The notes below the pieces were generated by a model. It was not told where the DNA came from and ran no database searches. It saw only the letters and a list, made by a program, of their open reading frames with translations. DNA of 64,000 nt, taken from assembly GCF_025567385.1 (NCBI RefSeq), contig NZ_JAOQJU010000006.1, positions 68,956-132,955 of the forward strand. Reading direction: 5' to 3'. Below are positions 1-7,046 of the stretch, in pieces. Source of the stretch: Claveliimonas acetigenes. GTDB taxonomy: Bacteria; Bacillota; Clostridia; Lachnospirales; Lachnospiraceae. Numbering within the stretch: the stretch's first letter is position 1; each line of letters starts with the position of its first letter. A program made the translations under genes and the position numbers.

Positions 1-275
1 GTAATTTCCCTTGCCCGAAAGACATTTTCCTCCGCAAAGCCGAAATACCGGTCTGCTGTCTCCGCCTCTTCATACAAAGGAGCAATCCCCGAAAAATCAT
101 AGTCCTCCCCATTTTCCGGCGAACCGTAAGAAACCGTTTCCTCAGCTTCGGCCATCTCTTCTGTTTCCACTGCCTCCGTTTCCTCGGCTTCGACCGGAAC
201 ATCCCAGGTAAACAGCAGCATAACAGCCGCCATCACAAGCGCCGGGAAACGCCTTTTTCTTCTAAATAGATTCAT
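1..275 (-). CDS. Secreted protein of unknown function, N-terminal part only
   Basis: An open frame starts with ATG at 275 and runs off the left edge of the window. A GGAGG lies six bases before the start. The first residues are basic (MNLFRRKRR), then comes a hydrophobic stretch typical of a signal peptide, followed by a Glu-rich acidic region with many EAEE-type segments. The start overlaps the stop of the preceding gene by 14 bp, so translation is probably coupled. As the last visible gene of the SipW/BsaA-type operon it may be a further matrix or adhesin protein. No domain is recognisable in the roughly 90 residues visible, so the function stays open. Confidence 0.7.
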   Translation of the reverse strand, partial: MNLFRRKRRFPALVMAAVMLLFTWDVPVEAEETEAVETEEMAEAEETVSYGSPENGEDYDFSGIAPLYEEAETADRYFGFAEENVFRAREI

Positions 276-822
276 AAGCTTCCTCCACTTCTTTTTTCGT
301 ACCTTTAATCTCTGCAAAAGCATCTTCCGCATTTTTAAATCCTTCTGCCTGCACAGACTCAAACAGCACGTCAATCGAGAAATCCTTCAACTCTTCCGGG
401 ATTTCTTCATTTGTTATAATATGGGTAAAAATAGGTTCTGTTTTTTTCGATGTCTCCAATATCCGGTCATAATATAGCCAGCCATCCTTATTTTTAATCC
501 ACAGCCCTTCACCGGTATTACCTTCATTCACATAGGTCAGAAACGACTGAACTCTGCTATCCGACAACAGAACTTTCGCTCTCACATAACAATTGGTTTT
601 CCCTGTATTCACCGCTCTTGGTTCTTTCACGGTTTTCTCCCCGGGAGACGGAGGATCAAACGGTTCTTCCGGCACAATCGTATTTTCGCCGATAGTAACC
701 TGGTTCGCCAATGCCGCCTGATGTGTAAAATACGCATAAATGGAATGCACTCCTACAATACTTACAGATAAAACTGCCATATCCAAAAGAAACAACCGCG
801 CTTTTCTATATCTTTTCTTCAT
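262..822 (-). CDS. SipW-dependent BsaA/TasA-like matrix protein, small
   Basis: A 186-residue protein. A basic start (MKKRYRKAR) and a hydrophobic helix lead to YAYFTHQAALANQVTIG, which resembles the SipW-cognate leader (AYFT...N.f..G) of TasA and BsaA proteins. The rest is a soluble beta-rich region with NCYVRAKV, a motif shared with the larger protein encoded at 1290-2441 (DCYVRASI). It has no sorting signal or C-terminal membrane helix. Its start overlaps the end of the signal peptidase gene by 17 bp, which links it functionally to SipW. In Clostridium perfringens BsaA polymerises outside the cell after SipW cleavage; a similar fibre-subunit role is inferred here. Confidence 0.72.
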   Translation of the reverse strand: MKKRYRKARLFLLDMAVLSVSIVGVHSIYAYFTHQAALANQVTIGENTIVPEEPFDPPSPGEKTVKEPRAVNTGKTNCYVRAKVLLSDSRVQSFLTYVNEGNTGEGLWIKNKDGWLYYDRILETSKKTEPIFTHIITNEEIPEELKDFSIDVLFESVQAEGFKNAEDAFAEIKGTKKEVEEAYESI

Positions 823-1318
823 TTTCTTTTTTCTTCCTCCTGTTATTTTGTTTCCCGCCTGTACTTTCTAAAATTTCCACAAGGAAAACACCTGCCAGCA
901 AAAACAGCATCACTGCTCTCCCCCGTCCCGTCCGACAGAATCTGCTGAAATATCCCAGCCCCGGAATGCAAAAGAGCGTTTTTCCCTCAAAATTCCTCTC
1001 CGTTGTCGTAATTCCATCAGACAGTTCATTTGCATCACCCTTGGTCTCCAATCCTTCTTCTGTCACCGCAATTACCCGATGCGTTACCAGATTCCCTCCC
1101 TGCACATGGAAGGCAATAATATCGCCGGTACAGATATCTTCATAATCGGCTCTCCTGTACACAAAACAAAGGCTTCCTGTCCTGATTACGGGCTCCATAG
1201 AGCCGGACAGCACTACATAGGGTCTTATGCCTGCCAGCAGCAATATGGCAAACAGCAAAATACTGATTCCCACCGTACAGACCGCCATATTAATGGCTAT
1301 AACGATGATTCGTTTCAT
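806..1318 (-). CDS. sipW: Signal peptidase I, SipW (ER) type
   Basis: A 170-residue membrane protease. It has an N-terminal membrane helix (about 5-30), the catalytic box SGSMEP with Ser40, then VTHRV with His80 where ordinary bacterial enzymes carry Lys, and KGDAN (93-97). The Ser/His pairing marks the archaeal/ER-like SipW branch. A second hydrophobic segment (about 134-150) and a very basic tail close the protein. In Bacillus and Clostridium this enzyme processes TasA/BsaA-type precursors, and here it sits among three such genes with overlapping reading frames (29 bp upstream, 17 bp downstream). The start has a GAGGAAG Shine-Dalgarno seven bases upstream. Confidence 0.9.
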   Translation of the reverse strand: MKRIIVIAINMAVCTVGISILLFAILLLAGIRPYVVLSGSMEPVIRTGSLCFVYRRADYEDICTGDIIAFHVQGGNLVTHRVIAVTEEGLETKGDANELSDGITTTERNFEGKTLFCIPGLGYFSRFCRTGRGRAVMLFLLAGVFLVEILESTGGKQNNRRKKKENEEKI

Positions 1319-2441
1319 TGCTTTTCTTCCTCTTCATGATAATTACAATCAGCCCCAAAGAAACGCCTGCCGCTGCCAGAAAAATTCCAATCCTTTGAAA
1401 ATCGCCGGTCCGGACGGACGGCAGGCCTGAGTCTTTCGGATTTGTCGTAAAAATCCATTTTACCTGGCCTTCTTCCGCAGAATATCGATTATCTAATTCC
1501 TTTGGCACAGTCACTGTAAAACTTAATTTTCCCTGCCCTGACTTTGGGATTTTTGCAAGAAGCCTGTTCTCCGACAAGGATTCTGCCTTCAGCGGTCCCT
1601 TATAAAGCATCTTTTCATTTCCATCTGTTTCTACCGTAATAAAAAGCTCCACTTCCTCCGTCAGCTCCTGCTTTTCAGATACTTCACTCCGAAAATATAG
1701 TTCCATCTCCTTCTCACTGTTGTTACGGAGTTCTGCACTGTCACTATACACATCTCCGGGCATGAGAACCGGGAAGTTCTCAAAAAAATCCTCTTCATTA
1801 ATGAAAAGCGAATCACTCTCTCCCCGGTACTCAACCTGAAATATCCTGCCCGTTCCGGGAGTGTAGGAAGTAATCTGATAGGGACCCTGCTTTTCACACT
1901 TCAGAATTTCTACCTGTCCCCACGGCATACCGGAAGAAAAATCCGGAGTAAAATTCTGGCTCTGTATTGCATCCACAGATATATCCAGATGGAACGCACT
2001 TCCCTCCGCCTCTTGTGGAAAATTCGCCGGAATCTGAATTCCTTTGAACAAATCCGTGCTTTCCCCTGTTTTCAATATATCCGTGTAGTAATAATACCCA
2101 TCGCTTTTCTTTACCCAGCTTCCGCCGAGCCCATAAATATGACGCTCAAGGTCAACTGCAAGATCCCGAAATCCGATACTTGCCCTCACATAACAGTCAC
2201 TGCCACGATTATGTATCCGCGGAATCTTCGATACGTCGGCTCCGGGAAGCAGCAGCGGATTATCCTGCCACTTGGCTTCCTTCCCATTTTTTATCTGATG
2301 CTCCTCCAGCTCAATATCTATGATTCCGGTAGAAATATGGTTGCTGACAGCTGCCTCATTTCCTGCGGATACGGCCATATAGCCGCCGCACACCAGAATC
2401 AAAAATCCCAGCGCAATCATCCATTTCCTTTTTCTTTTCAC
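1290..2441 (-). CDS. SipW-dependent BsaA-like protein with C-terminal anchor
   Basis: I place the start at the GTG at 2441 because AAGGAGG lies six bases before it; the frame stays open further upstream but has no comparable site. This gives about 383 residues. A basic start and hydrophobic helix (WMIALGFLILVCGGYMAV) are followed by an N.ISTG.I.IEL stretch like SipW-cognate leaders. The body has repeated beta-rich segments with DCYVRASI and a second domain after about residue 200. The C-terminus has LPSVRTGD, a hydrophobic helix and a KRKK tail, the layout of a sortase signal although the motif is not canonical LPXTG. It is probably a wall- or membrane-anchored fibre component. The order of parts is seen; the role is inferred. 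Confidence 0.75.
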   Translation of the reverse strand: MKRKRKWMIALGFLILVCGGYMAVSAGNEAAVSNHISTGIIDIELEEHQIKNGKEAKWQDNPLLLPGADVSKIPRIHNRGSDCYVRASIGFRDLAVDLERHIYGLGGSWVKKSDGYYYYTDILKTGESTDLFKGIQIPANFPQEAEGSAFHLDISVDAIQSQNFTPDFSSGMPWGQVEILKCEKQGPYQITSYTPGTGRIFQVEYRGESDSLFINEEDFFENFPVLMPGDVYSDSAELRNNSEKEMELYFRSEVSEKQELTEEVELFITVETDGNEKMLYKGPLKAESLSENRLLAKIPKSGQGKLSFTVTVPKELDNRYSAEEGQVKWIFTTNPKDSGLPSVRTGDFQRIGIFLAAAGVSLGLIVIIMKRKKSNETNHRYSH

Positions 2442-2527
2442 AATTCTCCTCCTTACCGCTTCGTCTGTATTTTCTCTTTCTATCTGCCGCCTTTTGTTCT
2501 CTCTGTTTTTTATCTCACTTTTTCTTC

Positions 2528-3157
2528 CTATCCGGCTTGCAATATGGACCACACATCAAGGGGCGCTGTCTTTCCGCCACCAAGATCTGTCGTCTGAATT
2601 CCATATGCGCTCACTCCTATATCACAGGCTCCCATCTCGAGTTCCTGCCCTTCTACCGCATTTACAAATGTCACGCTGTCAAATACCGCTTCCGTCACTG
2701 CGTCCTTCACAAGCTCCGTGCATTCCTGCTCTGTACCATACGCATACAGATGGGTCACCGTCCCCGCTTTTTCATCCTTTTCAGGTTCCAGAATCTCCAT
2801 CCAGCCTTCATTCACCTCATACTGATACAGTTCCGTCTCCTTCGCTTCATTCCGCGATCCATCTGCATTCACTGTCACAATTTTTTTACAGGGAACCGCT
2901 ATCTTTACAAAAACAAACTCCGGATTCACCCCATTATTCTTAATCCGCGGATCTTTGGAAATATTTTTCATTGGCGTAATGTCTTTCGCTTCATCCGGAT
3001 TCCAGTTCGGTTCCTGAATCTCCAGAGAAATCTTTCCCACCGTAAATGTATTGGATACGCTCTCTTCGTCCGTAAAATACGCCATAATACCGCCTGCTGC
3101 CATTACACAGACTATTGCTGCTGTCAAAATAATTATTTTTATCCTTTTCTTCTTCAT
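2528..3157 (-). CDS. TasA/BsaA-family SipW-dependent matrix protein
   Basis: First gene of the operon. I start it at ATG 3157, nine bases after a GGAG; the upstream in-frame ATG at 3196 lacks a site. The 209-residue product begins MKKKRIKIIIL, has one hydrophobic helix, then GGIMAYFTDEESVSNTFTVG, a near-textbook SipW-cognate leader (AYFTD.e...NtFtvG) as in TasA and camelysin-like proteins. The mature part has a PRIKNNGVNPEFVFVKIAVP segment typical of these fibre subunits and no C-terminal anchor. It is preceded by a leader of about 230 nt. It is probably the major fibre subunit, inferred from its operon position and the sequence. Confidence 0.82.
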   Translation of the reverse strand: MKKKRIKIIILTAAIVCVMAAGGIMAYFTDEESVSNTFTVGKISLEIQEPNWNPDEAKDITPMKNISKDPRIKNNGVNPEFVFVKIAVPCKKIVTVNADGSRNEAKETELYQYEVNEGWMEILEPEKDEKAGTVTHLYAYGTEQECTELVKDAVTEAVFDSVTFVNAVEGQELEMGACDIGVSAYGIQTTDLGGGKTAPLDVWSILQAG

Positions 3158-3261
3158 TCGCTTTTTCTCCTTTTCTAAATCATCTGGAGACAGCATTTCG
3201 ATAAAATATAAATACAGATAAAGCCTATTACAAACATTTGTGATACTTTTTTTGTTGTGAA

Positions 3262-3273
3262 CTAATGATACAT
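3262..3273 (-). other. Possible three-codon upstream ORF (Met-Tyr-His-stop)
   Basis: In the long leader of the matrix operon an AGGAGGG sits about seven bases before ATG TAT CAT TAG. The Shine-Dalgarno is stronger than that of the first real gene, about 105 bases further downstream. It may be a regulatory mini-ORF or a decayed start; there is no direct evidence for translation. Confidence 0.3.
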
Positions 3274-3388
3274 TTTCTTCCCTCCTCTACATTCTGTCAC
3301 TGAAATAAATTGATGTGAAATATTGGCGAAACGCCGATTTAACTTAAGAACACTTTCTGCAAGAAACAGAAATGAATAAGTTGTACTT

Positions 3389-3417
3389 AACATAACACAT
3401 TTTTGTTATGTTGACAA
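3389..3417 (-). promoter_or_regulatory. Promoter and palindromic operator of the SipW/BsaA operon
   Basis: On the minus strand TTGTCA (3417-3412) and TATGTT (3394-3389) are spaced by 17 bp. A perfect inverted repeat, AACATAACA then 6 bp then TGTTATGTT (3389-3412), fills the spacer and the -10 box, where a repressor would block polymerase. The regulator is not identifiable in the window. Confidence 0.65.
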
Positions 3418-3440
3418 GTGTTTTTTTAATTATGTCTATT

Positions 3441-3468
3441 AAAAAAGGAAGTGCCCACATGCACTCCC
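3441..3468 (-). terminator. Rho-independent terminator after the Nif11-like gene
   Basis: On the minus strand GGGAGTGC, a 6-nt loop and GCACTTCC form an 8-bp stem with one G-U pair, followed by six T. It lies ten bases past the stop at 3479 and insulates that gene from the matrix operon promoter just downstream. Confidence 0.85.
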
Positions 3469-3478
3469 CGTCCGTCAC

Positions 3479-3769
3479 TTAGGAATTTTCAATACTGGCA
3501 AAAAACAATTCATAAAAATCATCCTCTCCGGAAAGCATAGGCGAATTTTCACCGCCGCCATTCGTACTCCGCTTCATAGCCGCATGAAATTCTTCTCCTG
3601 CACAGATTAATTCCATCTCATACAGCTCATATCCCAATTCCCTGCACACCCGGCAAAAAGCCGACACCGGGTCCTTTTCTTTTCTGGTTGCGAGAAGCTT
3701 CTCCCTTACTTCCTGATCCTGCAGCGCTTTCCCCTGCAATTCATCCAGCATTCCTACAATATCTGCCAT
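3479..3769 (-). CDS. Nif11-like small protein (possible RiPP-type leader)
   Basis: A 96-residue protein with a strong AAGGAGG five bases before the ATG. The N-terminal half reads like the Nif11 leader family: a helix with LQGKALQDQEVREKLLATR, then DPVSAFCRVCRELGYELYEMEL, matching the family pattern of charged helix, D-P-..F...ARELGYel...EL. A NGGGENSPM stretch follows (about residues 70-78), then a short acidic tail ending in SIENS. Nif11-like proteins are often leaders of post-translationally modified peptides, but no maturase or exporter gene lies nearby and the tail has few Cys, Ser or Thr. It is 51 bp behind nth and probably co-transcribed. Family assignment is by eye; the function is unknown. 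Confidence 0.6.
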   Translation of the reverse strand: MADIVGMLDELQGKALQDQEVREKLLATRKEKDPVSAFCRVCRELGYELYEMELICAGEEFHAAMKRSTNGGGENSPMLSGEDDFYELFFASIENS

Positions 3770-3820
3770 AGCCGCCTCCTTACTTTTTTGTCTTCCTGTA
3801 AGTTTTCTGGGTTCATCTCT

Positions 3821-4468
3821 TTATATCCTCTTCTGGCATATATCAGCAAGGCAGCACCTGTCACAATATGGCTTCGTCCTTGCCGTACACACATCTCTTC
3901 CATGATAGACCAGCCGGTGGCAGAAATCACTGCCCTCCTCCGGCGGAATGATTTTCCACAACTCCATCTCCACCTTCTTCGGATCTTTAATCCCATCCAC
4001 AAGCCCTATACGGTTTACCAGTCTGATACAATGTGTATCTGTTACGATTGCAGGCTTCCCGAACACATCCCCCATAATCAGGTTCGCACTCTTTCTCCCC
4101 ACGCCCGGAAGTTTCAAAAGAGCCTGAAAATCCTCCGGTATCTTTCCTCCATACTCATCCCGCAGCATTTTCATACAGCCGTTTATATCCCTTGCCTTGC
4201 TCTTTCCCAGACCGCAGGGACGCACAATTGCTTCGATATCGTCCACATCAGCCTCCGCCAGGGCTTCCACGCTGGGGTACTTCTCATAGAGCCCTTCCAC
4301 CACCACATTCACTCTGGCATCGGTACACTGAGCCGCCAGCCGGACACTAACCAGAAGCTTCCACGCCTGATCATAATCCAGCGTGCATCCCGCATCCGGA
4401 TACTCTTTTTTGAGTCTCGCAATCACTTCAAGCGCAAGCTCCTGCTTCTCTCTTACCTCTGCTTCCAT
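3821..4468 (-). CDS. nth: Endonuclease III
   Basis: A 215-residue DNA glycosylase/AP lyase of base-excision repair that removes oxidised pyrimidines. The helix-hairpin-helix LPGVGRKSAN carries the catalytic Lys, and VTDTHC carries the catalytic Asp. The C-terminus has a C-x7-C-x2-C-x5-C cluster for a 4Fe-4S centre; the first spacing is one residue longer than the x6 of E. coli Nth. AGGAGG lies six bases before the ATG. It follows the YitT gene by 15 bp and precedes the Nif11-like gene, so the three probably share one transcript. Confidence 0.95.
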   Translation of the reverse strand: MEAEVREKQELALEVIARLKKEYPDAGCTLDYDQAWKLLVSVRLAAQCTDARVNVVVEGLYEKYPSVEALAEADVDDIEAIVRPCGLGKSKARDINGCMKMLRDEYGGKIPEDFQALLKLPGVGRKSANLIMGDVFGKPAIVTDTHCIRLVNRIGLVDGIKDPKKVEMELWKIIPPEEGSDFCHRLVYHGRDVCTARTKPYCDRCCLADICQKRI

Positions 4469-4483
4469 TTTTCTCCTCCTGCT

Positions 4484-5344
4484 CTACTCATTTGGCTTAT
4501 AATAGAATTTTCCATCCAGTTTCTCTGTCTTCAATACATTTACAAAAGCATGTTCATCTGCTTCTTTGACCGCGCGGATTACCATTTTGCTCTCCGCACC
4601 GGACACTACCGAATACACAACCTTTTTTTCCTTTCCCTCGTAGGAGCCTTCTCCTTCCATAATTGTCGCCCCATGATTACTGGTTCTGGCAATCGCCCTG
4701 TAAACATCTTTTGCATTGTCCGTGACAACAAACAACGTCACCTGCTGGTACTTCCTGTAAAGCACGTGCAGCACCTGTGTAGAAGTATACTGGAAAATAA
4801 TGGAATAAAGCGCCTTGTCCCAGCCAAACAGGATACCCGCCGCAGCCAGAATGACTACGTTCAGCCCCAATACCATGTTCCAGGAGTCTATCCCCTTCTT
4901 GTCAGACAGAAAGATTGCGATAAAATCCGTTCCCCCTGTAGTCGCATTTACCATAAGACAGAGACTGATTACAGCGCCATTAATCAGGCCGCCGAAAATG
5001 CTGATCAGCAGGGTATCATACGTAATCACATACCCGGGAATGAAGTCTGTCAGCACACTGGTCAATACAATCATCAGACAGGAATACATGGTGAATTTCT
5101 TCCCGATAAACCGAAAACCTATGTACACCGGAAATGCATTCAGCGCTACATTAATCAGCGTATAGGGAAGTTCTACATGAAAAAACATCTCCGCCACACG
5201 CTGGATTAACAGCGTAATGCCAGTCGCCCCTCCCGGATAAAGTCCTCCGGTCCTGACAAAGGATTTGATATTCAGCGCCATAATAACGGATGCCAGACAG
5301 ACTACGATGATTCTTTTTACATCTTCTTTTGGATTAAACTTCAT
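4484..5344 (-). CDS. YitT family membrane protein
   Basis: A 286-residue protein with five to six membrane helices in the first 200 residues (motifs GGLYPGGATGITLLIQR, MVNATTGGTDFIAIFLS) and a soluble C-terminal DUF2179 domain (about 205-280, LFVVTDNAKDVYRAI, GATIMEGEGSYEG). This is the usual layout of YitT/YqfU proteins, whose transport substrate is unknown. AAGGTGG precedes the ATG. It is the first gene of the yitT-nth-nif11-like unit, and an extended -10 promoter lies just upstream. Confidence 0.9.
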   Translation of the reverse strand: MKFNPKEDVKRIIVVCLASVIMALNIKSFVRTGGLYPGGATGITLLIQRVAEMFFHVELPYTLINVALNAFPVYIGFRFIGKKFTMYSCLMIVLTSVLTDFIPGYVITYDTLLISIFGGLINGAVISLCLMVNATTGGTDFIAIFLSDKKGIDSWNMVLGLNVVILAAAGILFGWDKALYSIIFQYTSTQVLHVLYRKYQQVTLFVVTDNAKDVYRAIARTSNHGATIMEGEGSYEGKEKKVVYSVVSGAESKMVIRAVKEADEHAFVNVLKTEKLDGKFYYKPNE

Positions 5345-5385
5345 GACTTACCACCTTTTAAAATTTTTTTCTATCCCCGTCAGAT

Positions 5386-5394
5386 ATTATAACA
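5386..5394 (-). promoter_or_regulatory. Extended -10 promoter for the yitT-nth unit
   Basis: On the minus strand TGTTATAAT (TGnTATAAT) lies about 40 bases upstream of the start at 5344. No good -35 box is visible, as is common for extended -10 promoters. Confidence 0.5.
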
Positions 5395-5443
5395 CCATTT
5401 GACAATTATTGCTCTTGTTTTTCTCAATATTTCCATGTACCAG

Positions 5444-5488
5444 AAAAAATCCCTGTCCTTATCGGAAAACCTCCGGCAAAGACAGGGA
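5444..5488 (-). terminator. Rho-independent terminator after the purine permease
   Basis: On the minus strand TCCCTGTC pairs with GACAGGGA around an interior of about 23 nt that can fold further, followed by six T. It lies 33 bases beyond the stop at 5522. Confidence 0.8.
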
Positions 5489-5521
5489 CTTCATTCATTT
5501 CTATTGTTTTGAGTTTCCTTT

Positions 5522-6904
5522 TTATAACAAAATGTATTTGAGGATAAACAATATGGCAAGCACATACATCAAAAGACTGATTTTCTTTTCTTTCGCCTTA
5601 CCAGTCAGAAGATTCAGCACAACATATGAGATAACTCCCATGGAAATTCCTTCAGAAATACTGTAGAAGAACGGCATCGCTCCAATACAGATATAACAGG
5701 GAATCGCCTCTGACAACTCGTTGAAGTCAATATTCACCACATTTGTCAACATATAGAATCCAACTACCACCAATGCGGGTGCCGTTGCAAAGGACGGAAT
5801 TGCAAGGAAAATCGGCGACAGGAACAAAGACAGCCCGAACAGGATTGCTGTAGTCACTGCCGTAAGCCCGGTTCTTCCGCCTTCTGACACACCGGATGCA
5901 CTTTCAACAAAAGTGGTTGTTGTGGACGTCCCCAATATTGCTCCTGCTGTCGTTGCAACTGCATCCGCCATCAGAGCTCCTTTGATATGCGGAAGCTTCC
6001 CATCCTTGTCCAGCATCCCTGCCTTAGCAGACACACCGATCAATGTTCCAATAGTATCAAACATATCTACGAACAGAAACGCAAAAAGAATGACTACAAA
6101 ATTCAAGGAGAAGATTCCTGAAAAATCAAGCTTCCCAAACACCGGCGCTATACTTGGGATCGACAGGCCGCTGCTGAAATCCGGAAGCAGCCCGTAAAAA
6201 CCCAGCTCTGGATTTGGAACATATAATCCCGCAAACTGACAGATAATACCAAGAAGCCAGGTAATTAAGATTCCCCACAGAATGTTTCCTTTCACATTTT
6301 TAATCACCAGGATTCCCGTAATAAGAATACCGATGATCGCAAGAAGTACTGTAATTCCTACATCGTTAAAGGTTGCCGCAGTACCGTTCACTTCATTGTA
6401 CGCATCAACAGAAAATAACTGAAGCAAGGTAGAGCCTCCGATAACAATATTCGCATTCTGCAGACCGATAAATGCAATGAACAGACCGATTCCAACGCTG
6501 ACCGCCGCCTTAAGATTCTGCGGGATTGCATTGAAAATCGCCTCACGGACATTCGTTAATGACAGAATGATAAAGATAATACCCTCTGCAAACACTGCCG
6601 TCAACGCATACTGCCAGCTGTAACCCATGCCAAGGACTACCGTATAGGCAAAATATGCATTCAGCCCCATGCCCGGCGCCAGAGCAAATGGATAATTTGC
6701 AAATACTGCCATCAAAAGCGTACCAATCAAAGAAGCAACCGCCGTAGCTGTAAATACTGCCCCCTGATCCATCCCTGCTGCGGAAAGGATGCTGGGATTA
6801 ACCGCCAGAATATAGGCCATCGTCATAAAGGTGGTTATACCGGCAATAATTTCCGTCTTAACATCCGTGCCATTTTCACTGAGCTTAAAAAATTTTTCTA
6901 ACAT
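5522..6904 (-). CDS. NCS2 family purine permease (AzgA/PbuG type)
   Basis: A 460-residue integral membrane transporter with about 12-14 helices. Motifs typical of the AzgA-type branch are GITTFMTMAYILAVNP near the start, FALAPGMGLNAYFAY (about 73-87), LFVDMFDTIGTLIG in the middle and a GTSTTTTFVESASGV signature. Members take up guanine, hypoxanthine or adenine by proton symport. It is a single-gene unit with its own promoter and terminator. No purine riboswitch is evident in the leader, which is under 60 nt. The exact substrate cannot be read from sequence. Confidence 0.92.
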   Translation of the reverse strand: MLEKFFKLSENGTDVKTEIIAGITTFMTMAYILAVNPSILSAAGMDQGAVFTATAVASLIGTLLMAVFANYPFALAPGMGLNAYFAYTVVLGMGYSWQYALTAVFAEGIIFIILSLTNVREAIFNAIPQNLKAAVSVGIGLFIAFIGLQNANIVIGGSTLLQLFSVDAYNEVNGTAATFNDVGITVLLAIIGILITGILVIKNVKGNILWGILITWLLGIICQFAGLYVPNPELGFYGLLPDFSSGLSIPSIAPVFGKLDFSGIFSLNFVVILFAFLFVDMFDTIGTLIGVSAKAGMLDKDGKLPHIKGALMADAVATTAGAILGTSTTTTFVESASGVSEGGRTGLTAVTTAILFGLSLFLSPIFLAIPSFATAPALVVVGFYMLTNVVNIDFNELSEAIPCYICIGAMPFFYSISEGISMGVISYVVLNLLTGKAKEKKISLLMYVLAILFILKYILL

Positions 6905-6956
6905 TTCTTTCCCCCTTCTTTTCTCTAATTTTTAGTATTGACAAAAATACTATTTC

Positions 6957-6985
6957 AGCATAACACAATTGCAAAATTATTTCAA
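6957..6985 (-). promoter_or_regulatory. Promoter of the purine permease gene
   Basis: On the minus strand TTGAAA (6985-6980) and TATGCT (6962-6957) are spaced by 17 bp, about 50 bases upstream of the ATG at 6904. The divergent glycosyltransferase gene starts 62 bp away on the other side. Confidence 0.6.
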
Positions 6986-7046
6986 TTTTTTCCCAATCCA
7001 TGTTAAAATAGATGTCAAATAATTTGAGGACAGGAGTGTATTAATT

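Noticed and set aside
11..211. Plus-strand frame of 66 codons at the left edge
   Set aside because: It is antisense to the secreted-protein frame on the minus strand, which has a ribosome site and signal peptide.
3788..5209. Long plus-strand frame of 473 codons
   Set aside because: It runs antisense to nth and the YitT gene; its translation shows no domain and is rich in His, Cys and Arg, as expected of a shadow frame.
6905..6956. Purine riboswitch before the NCS2 permease
   Set aside because: The leader between promoter and start is under 60 nt and shows no three-way-junction pattern.
6957..6970. Second copy of the BsaA-operon palindrome at the permease promoter (CATAACACA)
   Set aside because: Only one half-site is present, within AT-rich DNA, so it may be chance.
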